From Yeosuana sp043876835 (lineage in GTDB: Bacteria > Bacteroidota > Bacteroidia > Flavobacteriales > Flavobacteriaceae): a stretch of DNA of 64,000 nt. Under the pieces are notes generated by a model, which saw only the letters and a program-made list of their open reading frames with translations, was not told the DNA's origin and did no database searches. The DNA is taken from positions 503,914-567,913 of the forward strand of contig NZ_JBAWJZ010000002.1 in the NCBI RefSeq assembly GCF_043876835.1, given 5' to 3'. A program made the position numbers and the translations under genes. This document shows positions 27,369 to 37,061 of the stretch, one piece after another. Numbering within the stretch: the first letter of the stretch is position 1; every line of letters starts with the position of its first letter.

Positions 27369-28757
27369 TTAAGAGTTTGATTTTAGTATGTTTTTAACTT
27401 GAATTTTATTGCATACTTCAGGAAAAAGTTCATCAATAATAAATGAATAATCAGGATTGAATTTCAAACCATTTTTTAAATGAAAAGTACCTTTGTCAGA
27501 TTCATTTAATAAAAAAAATAAACCAGCTAATCGGTATTCAAGTTCGGCATTTTCAGGATAGAATTCTACTGCTTGCTCAAAATTGTAAATAGCAGCTTCA
27601 GGCTCACCCAATTTAATTAGTAAATCCCCACGAGACAGCCAAGTTGAAAGCTCATAATTGCCTAACTCTAAAGTTTTTTTGAAACCACGTTCTGCTTCTT
27701 CAAATAAATTCAATCTTAAATTTATATGAGAATAAAGTTTCCAATAAATAACATTTTCACTATCAATATTTATGGCTTTATTGATGTAATATAATGCTTT
27801 TTGATAATTTTTCTTTCTATTATAAAATCGAGTGATAGCTATCCATCCTTTATCTAATAAAGGATCTTCATGAACAGTTTTGTAATAATATTGAACTGCT
27901 AAATCATCTTTTCTTAATTTTTCATAACAATTCCCTATTCGTAATAATGCAAAAGATGTAGGGTCGTCTAACTTTAAGGTAAAGCTGTAAAATTCTATGG
28001 CCTCTTCAAAACGTTTTAATTTTTCAAGAACTTTTCCTTTTTCAAGATACGCGCCAACAAAAGTATCATCAGAAATGATAGCAAAATCATAAGCTGCCAA
28101 CGCTTTTTTATAGTCTTTTAAGGTATAATATTGTTTTCCTAATTGATGCCATGCCACTTCACAGTATGGGTTTTTGTCTAAAAATGAATTCAAATATTCA
28201 ATGGCTTCATCATTTTGGTCAAGAAAATCAAAACAGTAGATAATATTATATAATGCTGAATAGTCTTCAATATCTTCTTCAAGACATTTAATGAAGTAAG
28301 TTTTTGCGTCTTCAAACTGATCTAAAAACAAATATTCCATTCCAATTAAAGAATACAAATCAACTACATCATCAGTTAAATCCAAAGCTTTTTTAAGAAC
28401 ATCAATTGCTTGCAGGTGCTCATCTTTTTTAGATAGAATGTTAGCTTTCTGAATGTATATTTCCTCATTCATTGGTTCTAAAAGATACAATTCATTAAGT
28501 AAGGTATCAGCTTGAACCAACTTGTTTTCAAAGACATAAACTTCAACTTTAAATAGTTTTAAATTGGTTGATGTAGGGTGTTGTTCTAAACCCAATTTAA
28601 TGGCTTTTTTAGCTAAAGACATTTTACCTTGATTTAGGTAATGGTGTATGATATTTTCGAATTCTTCTGAATCAAAAAACAAAACATTGTTTGTTTTTAA
28701 CATGGATTCAAATTTTAAAAGAGGTAAACTATCGTTGTCGTTAGAGCTATACTCCAT
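27369..28757 (-). CDS. Tetratricopeptide repeat protein
   Basis: About 462 residues made almost wholly of TPR helices: roughly twelve 34-residue units, for example EAIEFYSFTLKLDDPTSFAL, YQKALYYINKAINIDSENV and EAAIYNFEQAVEFYPENAE. No signal peptide, so cytoplasmic and probably a protein-interaction scaffold. The ATG at 28757 (MEYSSNDND) is preferred over one six bases upstream, though either is possible. It follows the divergent gap upstream of the DUF368 pair on the same strand. Function cannot be assigned beyond the scaffold. Confidence 0.88.
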   Translation of the reverse strand: MEYSSNDNDSLPLLKFESMLKTNNVLFFDSEEFENIIHHYLNQGKMSLAKKAIKLGLEQHPTSTNLKLFKVEVYVFENKLVQADTLLNELYLLEPMNEEIYIQKANILSKKDEHLQAIDVLKKALDLTDDVVDLYSLIGMEYLFLDQFEDAKTYFIKCLEEDIEDYSALYNIIYCFDFLDQNDEAIEYLNSFLDKNPYCEVAWHQLGKQYYTLKDYKKALAAYDFAIISDDTFVGAYLEKGKVLEKLKRFEEAIEFYSFTLKLDDPTSFALLRIGNCYEKLRKDDLAVQYYYKTVHEDPLLDKGWIAITRFYNRKKNYQKALYYINKAINIDSENVIYWKLYSHINLRLNLFEEAERGFKKTLELGNYELSTWLSRGDLLIKLGEPEAAIYNFEQAVEFYPENAELEYRLAGLFFLLNESDKGTFHLKNGLKFNPDYSFIIDELFPEVCNKIQVKNILKSNS

Positions 28758-28917
28758 AAGCATGTTTGTATGATTCTACATCAATAAATTTAACGCTCTA
28801 ATTGATTTTTTAAAGAATATGTGTTAAATGTTTTTAACAAAGTAATGAACACATTAATTTATTGTTTAAGATGTAATGCCTTTGTTTTTGATATTCAAAA
28901 AGTTAAAGATTATTTTT

Positions 28918-30096
28918 TTATTGAATTGAGTTTAAAATATTCAAAATAATTGAACATCCTTTGATGATTTCTTCATCTGAAATGGTTAAATGAGGTGTAA
29001 TTCTTACAGCTTTAGGTTCAAATAATAACCAAAAAAGTATCAAACCTTCTTCATGGCTAGTAAGAATTAGCTTGTTTGCTACGTCTTCAGAAGTCATAAT
29101 TAGGGCAAGCATTAAGCCTTTTCCCCTGATTTCTGATAATAATGGATGTACTAAAAGTTTTCTAAAGAGTTTTTCTTTTTCTAATGTTTGTGGCATTAAA
29201 TCGCTCTCAATAATTTCTGTTAAAGTAGCTAGGGCAGAAGCAGCAATAACCGGATGTCCGCCAAAAGTAGTTATATGTCCTAATTTAGGTTTGTCTTGGA
29301 GTAAATCCATGTGCTCACTTGAAGCTGTAAAAGCACCAATAGGCATACCTCCACCTAAACCTTTTCCCATAACAACGATGTCTGGAATACAATTGTAGTT
29401 TTCGAAACCAAAAAGTTTTCCTGTACGACCTATACCTGGTTGAATTTCATCTAAAATTAGAATGGCGCCAACTTGGTCACAACGTTTTCTGACTTTCTCT
29501 AAATAATTATTTTTTGGTTCTATAAAACCAGCTCCACCTTGTATGGTTTCTAAAATAACACCTGCAGTTTTAGAAGTTATTTTTGATATATCATCTTCAT
29601 TATTGAATTCAATAAAACGAATATCTGGTAGCAGAGGCCTGAAGGCTTGTTTACGCTCTTCATAACCCATTACGCTCATAGAACCCATAGTATTGCCATG
29701 GTAAGCTTTTTTTGCAGCAATCAATTCGCTTCTGCCAGTAATTCTTTTAGCTAGTTTAAGAGCACCTTCAATAGCTTCGGTACCAGAATTTGTTAGGTAT
29801 GTTTTATCTAATGGATTTGGTAGATGATTAGCAATTAATTTACATAGTTCTACAGGAGCTTTTTGAGCATATTCTCCATAAACCATGACATGTAAATACT
29901 TATCTAACTGCTCCTTAATAGCATTAATAACTTTTGGATGATTATGTCCTAAAGGAGTTGCAGAAACTCCAGCAACAAAATCTAGATAAGCTTTTTGTTC
30001 AGAATCGTAAATATAGGAACCATCAGCATGAGAAATTTCTAAAGCCAATGGATGTGGTGATGTTTGTGCTTGGTATTTTAGGAAGTCTTGTTTCAT
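28918..30096 (-). CDS. Class III PLP-dependent aminotransferase (ornithine/acetylornithine type)
   Basis: A 392-residue fold-type I aminotransferase of class III. The PLP pocket includes TNSGTEAIEGALKLAKR near residue 105, ILDEIQPGIGRTGKLFGFE near 218 and the Schiff-base lysine in VVMGKGLGGGMPIGAF near 243. The C-terminal region RGKGLMLAL is standard. Sequence style matches the flavobacterial 'aspartate aminotransferase family' group related to ArgD and ornithine aminotransferase. It is not next to arginine genes, so the substrate is uncertain. It starts three bases after the OstA-like gene's stop codon and is co-transcribed with it. Confidence 0.88.
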   Translation of the reverse strand: MKQDFLKYQAQTSPHPLALEISHADGSYIYDSEQKAYLDFVAGVSATPLGHNHPKVINAIKEQLDKYLHVMVYGEYAQKAPVELCKLIANHLPNPLDKTYLTNSGTEAIEGALKLAKRITGRSELIAAKKAYHGNTMGSMSVMGYEERKQAFRPLLPDIRFIEFNNEDDISKITSKTAGVILETIQGGAGFIEPKNNYLEKVRKRCDQVGAILILDEIQPGIGRTGKLFGFENYNCIPDIVVMGKGLGGGMPIGAFTASSEHMDLLQDKPKLGHITTFGGHPVIAASALATLTEIIESDLMPQTLEKEKLFRKLLVHPLLSEIRGKGLMLALIMTSEDVANKLILTSHEEGLILFWLLFEPKAVRITPHLTISDEEIIKGCSIILNILNSIQ

Positions 30097-30099
30097 GAG

Positions 30100-32229
30100 C
30101 TATTCTTCTTCTTCTTTAATTTCGGTTAAAGAGGCATTCCAAAGGAAGAAGTTATCGTCTGTTTGTATGTTGCTTATTAAGCACCTTAACTTACTGCCAT
30201 CGTTAGGTTTGATTTCTTGTATGCTGTACTTTTTCCAGGTTGGAGACAATATTATATCTAAATTTTTATAGACAGTAAAATCTTTTCCGTCTTCTTGAAA
30301 CCTTAGGCGTATTGTGCCTTTGCCTTTTAACCAAATTGAAAATTTAAATGTTCCACTTGTTTTATTAACAGATTGAAGAATATGACCGTCTGATTTATCT
30401 ACGCCAACAATATTATCAGCAGTTATTTTTCCATTCGGAGCTGCTTCAATATTTGCAGTTACTATACAATTTCCTTTATACCATTTAGGGTTCTCAAAAT
30501 CTTCGCCGAATTCTAAAAGATTATTTTCATTCTTACCAATAAAATCATGACTATTTCCAGCCATATTAATTCGTTCCATCATTTCTTCATCAAAAAACTC
30601 TTCTTGCGGCACATAATCATCAAGTCCTTTAATAATTGGTAAAACTAGTGGAGGATCATCTTTAAACAAATCATCAATACTTTTTAACTGTTCCTCTTCA
30701 CGCCAATCAAAGCCCTTTAATAATTTTTCATTTTCAGGAAACGTTGATTCAGGGTAAATTTTTCCATCTATTTGGTTAATCTTCCTAACTTCTTCAATTT
30801 CTTTTTTCTCCAAAAATATTTTTATACTTCCAGATTTTGCTTTGTCAATACCTACTAATTCGTTCTCATCATTTCTAAAATAATAGATAGACTCAGCATT
30901 TTTAATGATATCAACTGTTTTTAGTTCATTTTCTTGGTTAAATAATCCTACCAAGCGTTGGCCAGCAATTTGATTATAGCCGGCTTCAAGAGTATCTTTA
31001 CTTATTAAAAAAGCATTTTTAAAAACAATTAGGGAATCTAGTTTTTCAGTTTCAGGATTTGAAATAAGATGAATTGTATCTCCAGTCATTTGATTTCCTA
31101 TATTCCAAAGTATTGGTCTACGTTTTGTTGAAAAGGCATCTCCTGTTGAATATTTTGAAATATTGATAAGTTGGGTTAGCCCTTTGGCATGATCTACATG
31201 AACAGAATCTGCTTTACCGCTCATATCAGATTTATAGAGTCGTACATTTCTAAAAGCGCGAGTAATTCTTTTTTCTGGCTTTCCTGTAACCATTAAGGTA
31301 TCTGCATGCATGTAAATAGAATCATTCTCTTGAACAGTAATTGCTAATGCTTTTTTTGTTATAAAAACAGAATCTTTTTCTTTAAAAACTTCGGCGTAAT
31401 GACCTTTTACTATACTGTGATTTATAGTATCTGTTACTTTAATGTTATTTGTTGCCGAAGCAAAACTTCTATTATTATCAAAATATAAACTGTCGCCTTC
31501 AATGATTCTGTTATCATAATAAATTTTTGATTTTTTTAAGGCATAACCAATTTTGGTTTTAGTATCGTAATATCCTTTTTCACAATAGGTAATACTTTCT
31601 TCTGTGGTAATGGTTGAAGGTCCAAATAAATAAGCTTGACCAGTATCTGAATAAAAGTCGAAGTAATTAGATTTTATTGTTGCATCTGGATTTACTAAAA
31701 CTACATCATTAACAAACTGATACTTTTTAATGTTCATATAATAACGACCAATTTTACTTGTTATAGTTCCAGAAGTATCTTTTACTACGGTGCCACCATT
31801 TCTATAAAAAGCTTGTTGTTTTTCCCTGTCAAAATACAAAGTATCTGTAGTTATAGTTGAATTTGGGTCTTTTAAAACCACATCGCCACTTGCAAAGGCT
31901 AGTTTTGTGATTCCACTATATTCCACATATTTTGAATTCATATTAATAGTATCTCCCTGAATCATTTTTACATGTCCGTAGGCTTCTATAAAATTTTCAT
32001 TTGTGTAATAATAAGCTTTATCACACCACATATTGGTTCCCTCATGTATAATGTGAATTTGTTGAGAATCATCACGGGTCAAGATTTTAGCACCAGGATA
32101 TTCAGCTTCGTTGAAGGTTAAAAAGCCTGAATATTCAATTTCAATTTTTTTCTGTCCTTGTGCATGCAAACTAAACCCAGAAATTAAAAGGAAAATAAAT
32201 AAAAAATATATAGATTTTAATGTGTTCAA
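30100..32229 (-). CDS. OstA-like (LptA/LptD N-domain) exported protein with extra C-terminal domain
   Basis: A 709-residue exported protein with a signal peptide ending FSLHAQ. From about residue 30 to 500 it repeats the OstA/LptA beta-jellyroll strands, with phrases such as FIEAYGHVKMIQGDTINMNS, FASGDVVLKDPN and DTLYFDREKQQAFYRNGG. OstA-like proteins bridge lipopolysaccharide across the periplasm; in flavobacteria this stand-alone form is thought to be an LPS-transport component. The last ~140 residues (30103-30525) are different in kind: NLLEFGEDFENPKW, a TSGTFKFSIWLKGKGTIRL strand and NFFLWNASL, resembling carbohydrate-binding-like beta-sandwich modules. I read that as a fusion. It precedes the aminotransferase and follows purA's terminator. 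Confidence 0.82.
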   Translation of the reverse strand: MNTLKSIYFLFIFLLISGFSLHAQGQKKIEIEYSGFLTFNEAEYPGAKILTRDDSQQIHIIHEGTNMWCDKAYYYTNENFIEAYGHVKMIQGDTINMNSKYVEYSGITKLAFASGDVVLKDPNSTITTDTLYFDREKQQAFYRNGGTVVKDTSGTITSKIGRYYMNIKKYQFVNDVVLVNPDATIKSNYFDFYSDTGQAYLFGPSTITTEESITYCEKGYYDTKTKIGYALKKSKIYYDNRIIEGDSLYFDNNRSFASATNNIKVTDTINHSIVKGHYAEVFKEKDSVFITKKALAITVQENDSIYMHADTLMVTGKPEKRITRAFRNVRLYKSDMSGKADSVHVDHAKGLTQLINISKYSTGDAFSTKRRPILWNIGNQMTGDTIHLISNPETEKLDSLIVFKNAFLISKDTLEAGYNQIAGQRLVGLFNQENELKTVDIIKNAESIYYFRNDENELVGIDKAKSGSIKIFLEKKEIEEVRKINQIDGKIYPESTFPENEKLLKGFDWREEEQLKSIDDLFKDDPPLVLPIIKGLDDYVPQEEFFDEEMMERINMAGNSHDFIGKNENNLLEFGEDFENPKWYKGNCIVTANIEAAPNGKITADNIVGVDKSDGHILQSVNKTSGTFKFSIWLKGKGTIRLRFQEDGKDFTVYKNLDIILSPTWKKYSIQEIKPNDGSKLRCLISNIQTDDNFFLWNASLTEIKEEEE

Positions 32230-32288
32230 AATAGAATTGTTTGACGCAAAAATAACGATTATTATAATGTTTAAGTATAAGGAATCAA

Positions 32289-32316
32289 AAAACGCCCCAA
32301 AAATTTTGAAGCGTTT
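32289..32316 (-). terminator. Terminator of the rel-fur-purA transcription unit
   Basis: Minus-strand reading AAACGCTTCAAAA / TTTTTGGGGCGTTT forms about a ten-base stem (two G-T pairs), followed by a T run. It lies ~32 bases after the purA stop codon. Confidence 0.75.
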
Positions 32317-32347
32317 ATAAATATATACTATCTAAAGATAAATTTAT

Positions 32348-33625
32348 CTATTGATGTCTGAAAATTGTCTGTTTTCTATCTGGTCCAACAGAAACGATAG
32401 TAATAGGAATTTCTAATTCTTTTTCTAAAAAGTCAATATAATCATTTAAAGCTTTTGGAAGTTGGTTAGCTTCAGACATTCCTGTTAAATCCTCGTTCCA
32501 ACCACTAAACTCTGTAAAAATTGGCTCCACATTTTCAGGATCAATATTATATGGAAAATGAGTTATTACATTTCCTTTATAGTTATAGGCTGTACAAACT
32601 TTCAGGGTTTTAAATCCAGAAAGCACATCGCCTTTCATCATCATTAATTGTGTAACTCCATTTACTTGACAGGCATACTTTAATGCAACCAAATCTAGCC
32701 AGCCACAACGACGTGGTCTTCCAGTAGTAGCGCCAAATTCCTGACCAACACGACTCATAGTTGCTCCATCTTCATCAAATAATTCTGTTGGGAACGGACC
32801 GGAGCCAACACGTGTTGTATAAGCTTTAAAAATACCAAATACATCACCAATTTGACTAGGCGAAACGCCTAAACCGGTACAAGCTCCAGCTGCAGTTGTG
32901 TTGCTTGATGTAACATAAGGGTACGTTCCAAAATCAATATCTAATAATGAACCTTGAGCACCTTCTGCTAAAATGGTCTTTCCTGCTTTTTGAGCTTGGT
33001 ATATATATTCTTCTGAATCAATAAACGTAATAGATTTTAAAACCTTCACGGCTTCAAAAAATTCTTTTTCTAGTTCAGCCAAATCATATTGGATATCCAC
33101 ATCATAGAAATCAATCATTGATTCATGCTTATCGGCCAAAGCTCTGTAACGTTCTTTCCAATCGCTCAATTCCAAATCTCCAACGCGTATACCGTTTCTG
33201 CCAGTTTTATCCATATAGGTTGGTCCAATGCCTTTTAAGGTAGAACCAATTTTAGCTTTTCCTTTTGAAGCTTCACTAGCGGCATCTAACAAACGATGTG
33301 TTGGCAAAATGATATGTGCCTTTCTAGAAACCAAAAGTGATTTTCTGTAGTCTACATTCTGCTCTTCTAGTTTATCTAACTCTTTTTTAAAAATTACTGG
33401 GTCAATAACAACACCATTACCTACTAAATTTGTAGCATCATCATGAAAAATCCCAGAAGGAATTGTGTGTAAAACATGTTTTCTTCCATTAAAAACTAAT
33501 GTATGCCCTGCGTTTGGTCCACCTTGAAAACGTGCAATAATATTGTATTTGGATGTAAGTACGTCAACAATTTTTCCTTTGCCTTCGTCTCCCCATTGTA
33601 AACCTAGTAGTAAATCTACTGCCAT
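32348..33625 (-). CDS. purA: Adenylosuccinate synthetase
   Basis: Forms adenylosuccinate from IMP, aspartate and GTP, the first committed step to AMP. The 425 residues open with LLLGLQWGDEGKGKIVD, the GTP-binding loop with the catalytic aspartate, followed by GGPNAGHT with the catalytic histidine. Later motifs include KIGSTLKGIGPTYMDK, GAQGSLLDIDFGTYPYVTSS and TTGRPRRCGWLDL. All are canonical. The gene starts nine bases after the Fur-family gene and is co-transcribed with it. With guaB in the same window both branches from IMP are represented. Confidence 0.97.
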   Translation of the reverse strand: MAVDLLLGLQWGDEGKGKIVDVLTSKYNIIARFQGGPNAGHTLVFNGRKHVLHTIPSGIFHDDATNLVGNGVVIDPVIFKKELDKLEEQNVDYRKSLLVSRKAHIILPTHRLLDAASEASKGKAKIGSTLKGIGPTYMDKTGRNGIRVGDLELSDWKERYRALADKHESMIDFYDVDIQYDLAELEKEFFEAVKVLKSITFIDSEEYIYQAQKAGKTILAEGAQGSLLDIDFGTYPYVTSSNTTAAGACTGLGVSPSQIGDVFGIFKAYTTRVGSGPFPTELFDEDGATMSRVGQEFGATTGRPRRCGWLDLVALKYACQVNGVTQLMMMKGDVLSGFKTLKVCTAYNYKGNVITHFPYNIDPENVEPIFTEFSGWNEDLTGMSEANQLPKALNDYIDFLEKELEIPITIVSVGPDRKQTIFRHQ

Positions 33626-33634
33626 TGTATAAAT

Positions 33635-34087
33635 TTATTTATTTGATTTTCTATTTCCGTAAAAGTAGAGTGAATGATTATTGATTTCAATATCGAAAAC
33701 CTCTTCTATTGTTTTTTTTATAGACTGAATTCTTGGGTCGCAGAATTCTATCACTTCACCTGTATCTGTTAAAATAACATGGTCATGCTGTCTATCAAAA
33801 TAAGACTTTTCATAGTGTGCTTGATTTTGACCAAATTGATGTTTTCTAACCAATCCACATTCTAAAAGTAATTCTATGGTATTATATAGTGTTGCACGAG
33901 AAACTCTATACTTTTTGTTTTTCATGCTTAGATATAAAGATTCTATATCGAAATGCTCGGTTTTATTATAAATTTCTTGAAGTATAGCGTAACGTTCTGG
34001 TGTTTTTCTGTGCCCATTGCTTTCTAAGAAGTTTGTAAAAACACTCTTTACAATATCTTGATTTTTGTTATCCGCTTTTGCATTCAT
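33635..34087 (-). CDS. Fur-family transcriptional regulator lacking the CxxC zinc site
   Basis: A 150-residue DNA-binding regulator. The N-terminal winged helix includes RKTPERYAILQEIYNKTEHFDIE and SRATLYNTIELLLECGLV. The dimerisation domain keeps the histidine cluster QHDHV and the NHSLYFYG strand of Fur proteins. The usual structural-zinc motif CxxCG is replaced by LTDTG, and the C-terminal cysteine pair is also absent; only single cysteines remain. Metal regulation could still use the histidine site. It lies between rel and purA in one operon (23- and 9-base gaps). Target genes unknown; could be a Fur, Zur or PerR-type protein. Confidence 0.85.
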   Translation of the reverse strand: MNAKADNKNQDIVKSVFTNFLESNGHRKTPERYAILQEIYNKTEHFDIESLYLSMKNKKYRVSRATLYNTIELLLECGLVRKHQFGQNQAHYEKSYFDRQHDHVILTDTGEVIEFCDPRIQSIKKTIEEVFDIEINNHSLYFYGNRKSNK

Positions 34088-34110
34088 AATTTCACCACAA
34101 ATTTACACTT

Positions 34111-36330
34111 TTAAACTCTATTCACTTTATCAATACCATTAATTTTTTTAAGTTTTTCTATTAGTTTTTTAACAAGTGTATTATTTTTAACAATAACGTT
34201 AATTTTTCCCGTAAATAAGCCGTCATCACTATCAAAACTTAAACTTTTCATGTTCACATGCATGTTTGATGAAATTTCTTTAGTAATATCATTCACTAAG
34301 CCAATATGATCAATTCCTGAAACTCTAATTTGAACCAAAAATTCTTGTTGTGTTGAATCTATCCATTTGGCAGACATGATTCTATAAGAATAGTTTGATT
34401 GCAAACTTACAGCATTTGGACAGTTTTTTTTGTGAACTTTTATGCCTTCGGTAACTGTTAAAAATCCAAAAACTTCATCACCTGGAATCGGGTTGCAACA
34501 ATTGGATAATTTATAATCAAGCTTTTCTTCTTCTTTGCCAAAAACAAGAGAATCATAATTTGCTGTAATCTCTTCTTTTTCTAAGTCTTCTTTTTTAATA
34601 TTTGCCTTTCTGGTAATTTTATTTTTAATAAAACTCATTAAGGCATTACTTCGTGAAGAAGCATAGTCTTTAAGCATAGCATTGTCTATAGTTCCAATAC
34701 CAACTCTATAAAATAAGTCTAAACTGGTTTTAAGTTTGAAATAATTAACAAGTTCATTGATGCTCCCTTCGTTTAAAGTAACTTTTAGTTGCTTTAATTT
34801 TCTTCTAAGAACCTCTTTGCCTTCTTCACCAATCTTTTTCCTATCTTCTTTTAAGGCAGATTTTATTTTACTTCTAGCCCTTGCAGTGGTTGCGTAATCC
34901 AACCAGTTGGCATTGGGTTTGGCACTTTCAGATGTTAAAATATCAACTTGGTCGCCACTTTGTAACTCATGACTTAAAGGAACCAGTTTGCCATTAACTT
35001 TTGCTCCACGGGTTTTCATGCCAACTTCTGAGTGGATATTAAATGCAAAATCTAAGGCTGTTGCACCTTTTGGTAATGATTTTAACTCACCTTTGGGAGT
35101 AAACACAAAAATTTCTTTTGAATAAAGATTGAGTTTAAATTGCTCAACAAAATCTACAGCATTTACTTCTGGGTTTTCAAGAGCTTCTTGTAAACGGTTA
35201 ATCCAACTTTCCAGATTATCTTCTTTTTCAGAATCTTGTTTGTATTTATAGTGTGCTGCATATCCTTTTTCTGCGATTTCGTTCATTCTTTCACTTCTAA
35301 TCTGCACTTCAACCCATCTGCCTTTTGGGCCCATTACCGTAATATGCAGTGCTTCGTATCCTGTTGATTTAGGTGAAGAAATCCAATCACGAAGTCGTAT
35401 TGGATTTGGTCTAAAGTGGTCGGTTACAATGGAATATATTTTCCAAGCTAAGAATTTTTCGTTCTCTGCATCACTTTTATAAATAATTCTAATGGCAAAT
35501 TTATCGTATACTTCATCAAACGAAACGCCTTGTTTCATCATTTTTCGCCTGATTGAAAAAATGGATTTTGGTCTTCCCTTTATAGTATATTCAAGATTTT
35601 CTTTATCTAACGAAACTTTTATAACATGACTAAACTCTTTTATGTATAAATCTTGTTCTTCTTTACTTTCTTTTATCTTGTTAAGAATGTCGTTATAAAC
35701 ATCTGGTTCAAGATATTTCATTCCTAAATCTTCAAGCTCTGTTTTTATGTTGTATAACCCAATTCTATGAGCTAAAGGTGCATAAATATAAAGTGTTTCA
35801 GAGGCTATTTTAATTTGCTTGTCTGGACGCATGGCATCCATAGTTTGCATATTGTGCAATCTGTCAGCAATTTTAATGATGATTACGCGAACATCATCAT
35901 TTAGAGTAAGAAGCATTTTCCTGAAATTCTCTGCTTGCAAAGACACATCCATATCTTTTTCCTTGCTCAAAGATGAAATCTTAGTTAAACCGTCAACAAT
36001 TTTAGCTACGGTTTTTCCAAAAAGGCGTTCTATATCTGCAATGTTGTAATCGTCACAATCTTCAACAACATCATGAAGTAATGCAGCAGCAATAGAAGTG
36101 GCATCTAAACCAATTTCTTGAGCAACTATTTTTGCAACGGCAAGTGGATGAAATATATAAGCCTCACCAGAACGTCTTCGTTGGTCTTTGTGTCCATCTA
36201 AAGCTACGTCAAAAGCGCTCCTAATAAGTTTTTTATCATCACCAGAAAGTGTTCTGTAACTAACTTTTAATAACTCTTTGTAGGCTTTAGCAATGGCTGC
36301 ATTTTCTTGTTCTATTTCGGCATCTGTCAT
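34111..36330 (-). CDS. rel: Bifunctional (p)ppGpp synthetase/hydrolase (RelA/SpoT homologue)
   Basis: Makes and degrades the stringent-response alarmone (p)ppGpp. The 739-residue length is full. An HD hydrolase domain (about 45-200) retains the catalytic LLHDVVEDCD and IIKIADRLHNMQTM motifs, so hydrolysis is likely active. The synthetase domain (about 245-350) contains DKFAIRIIYKS, GYEALHITVMGPKG and EVQIRSERMNEIAEKG. A TGS domain (VFTPKGELKSLPKGATALDF, ~395-455) is followed by the zinc-finger-like NCCNPIPGDEVFG / KKNCPNA and a C-terminal ACT domain. It heads a probable operon with a Fur-family regulator and purA, linking alarmone and adenine nucleotide synthesis. Confidence 0.95.
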   Translation of the reverse strand: MTDAEIEQENAAIAKAYKELLKVSYRTLSGDDKKLIRSAFDVALDGHKDQRRRSGEAYIFHPLAVAKIVAQEIGLDATSIAAALLHDVVEDCDDYNIADIERLFGKTVAKIVDGLTKISSLSKEKDMDVSLQAENFRKMLLTLNDDVRVIIIKIADRLHNMQTMDAMRPDKQIKIASETLYIYAPLAHRIGLYNIKTELEDLGMKYLEPDVYNDILNKIKESKEEQDLYIKEFSHVIKVSLDKENLEYTIKGRPKSIFSIRRKMMKQGVSFDEVYDKFAIRIIYKSDAENEKFLAWKIYSIVTDHFRPNPIRLRDWISSPKSTGYEALHITVMGPKGRWVEVQIRSERMNEIAEKGYAAHYKYKQDSEKEDNLESWINRLQEALENPEVNAVDFVEQFKLNLYSKEIFVFTPKGELKSLPKGATALDFAFNIHSEVGMKTRGAKVNGKLVPLSHELQSGDQVDILTSESAKPNANWLDYATTARARSKIKSALKEDRKKIGEEGKEVLRRKLKQLKVTLNEGSINELVNYFKLKTSLDLFYRVGIGTIDNAMLKDYASSRSNALMSFIKNKITRKANIKKEDLEKEEITANYDSLVFGKEEEKLDYKLSNCCNPIPGDEVFGFLTVTEGIKVHKKNCPNAVSLQSNYSYRIMSAKWIDSTQQEFLVQIRVSGIDHIGLVNDITKEISSNMHVNMKSLSFDSDDGLFTGKINVIVKNNTLVKKLIEKLKKINGIDKVNRV

Positions 36331-36401
36331 GAACTAAAAATAGTATAAAGAATATTAACAAGCAATAACTTTGTTGTTTTTAATCTAATAAAAATAAAGG
36401 T

Positions 36402-36974
36402 TTATGAATTCAAATAAGCAATTAATAATTGAACGGCTTTCCCTCTGTGACTAATAGAGTTTTTTATAGAGATATCCATTTCAGCAAAAGTTTCATTATA
36501 TCCTTTTGGTTGAAAAATCGGGTCATAACCAAAACCATTTTCTCCTCGTTTTGAGATAATGATTTCACCTTTGCAAATTCCCATAAATGTATGTAGTTTA
36601 TTGTTTGAGTTTAAGGCTATAACCGTTTTAAATTGGGCAGTTCTATTGATACTGTTTTTTAGAGCATTGAGTAATTTGTTCATATTATCATTAGAATTAC
36701 GTTGATCTCCAGCGTATCTGGCCGAAAAAACTCCAGGTTCGCCGTTTAAAGTATCAACTTCAAGACCAGTATCGTCTGCGAAACAATCAAATCCATATTT
36801 TTCTTTTATATAATTTGCTTTTTGAATGGCATTGCCTTCAATGGTATTTCCTGTTTCAGGTATATCTTCAAAACAACCAATATCTTCAAGACTTAATAGT
36901 TTAATGTCCTTTGGAATTAACTCTTGAACTTCTTTAATTTTATTAAGATTATTGGTCGCGAAAACAAGTTTCAT
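36402..36974 (-). CDS. rdgB: Non-canonical purine NTP pyrophosphatase (RdgB/HAM1)
   Basis: Removes dITP, ITP and XTP from nucleotide pools to keep them out of DNA and RNA. About 190 residues. Start at 36974 gives MKLVFATNNLNKIKEVQ, the canonical N-terminus with the phosphate-binding TNN-K site; in-frame codons upstream encode only a hydrophobic non-family stretch. The active-site segments FADDTGLEVDTLNGEPGVFSARYAG and the terminal ISHRGKA are present. It lies 71 bases upstream of rel on the same strand. Confidence 0.95.
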   Translation of the reverse strand: MKLVFATNNLNKIKEVQELIPKDIKLLSLEDIGCFEDIPETGNTIEGNAIQKANYIKEKYGFDCFADDTGLEVDTLNGEPGVFSARYAGDQRNSNDNMNKLLNALKNSINRTAQFKTVIALNSNNKLHTFMGICKGEIIISKRGENGFGYDPIFQPKGYNETFAEMDISIKNSISHRGKAVQLLIAYLNS

Positions 36975-37001
36975 ATGTTTTTTTATTATTAAAGTTTTAA
37001 A

Positions 37002-37030
37002 CAAAACTATAATTAAAATTGACACACAAA
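37002..37030 (-). promoter_or_regulatory. Possible promoter for rdgB
   Basis: On the minus strand, TTTG (37027-37030), a 17-base spacer and TAGTTTTG (37002-37009). Consistent with a Bacteroidota promoter about 30 bases before the rdgB start. Confidence 0.45.
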
Positions 37031-37061
37031 ATTTTAACAATAAAAATCTATCCAAAATTTA

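Noticed and set aside
36130..36330. The HD domain of rel as a degenerate, synthetase-only enzyme
   Set aside because: The hydrolase motifs LLHDVVEDCD and ADRLHNMQTM are complete, so it was called bifunctional.
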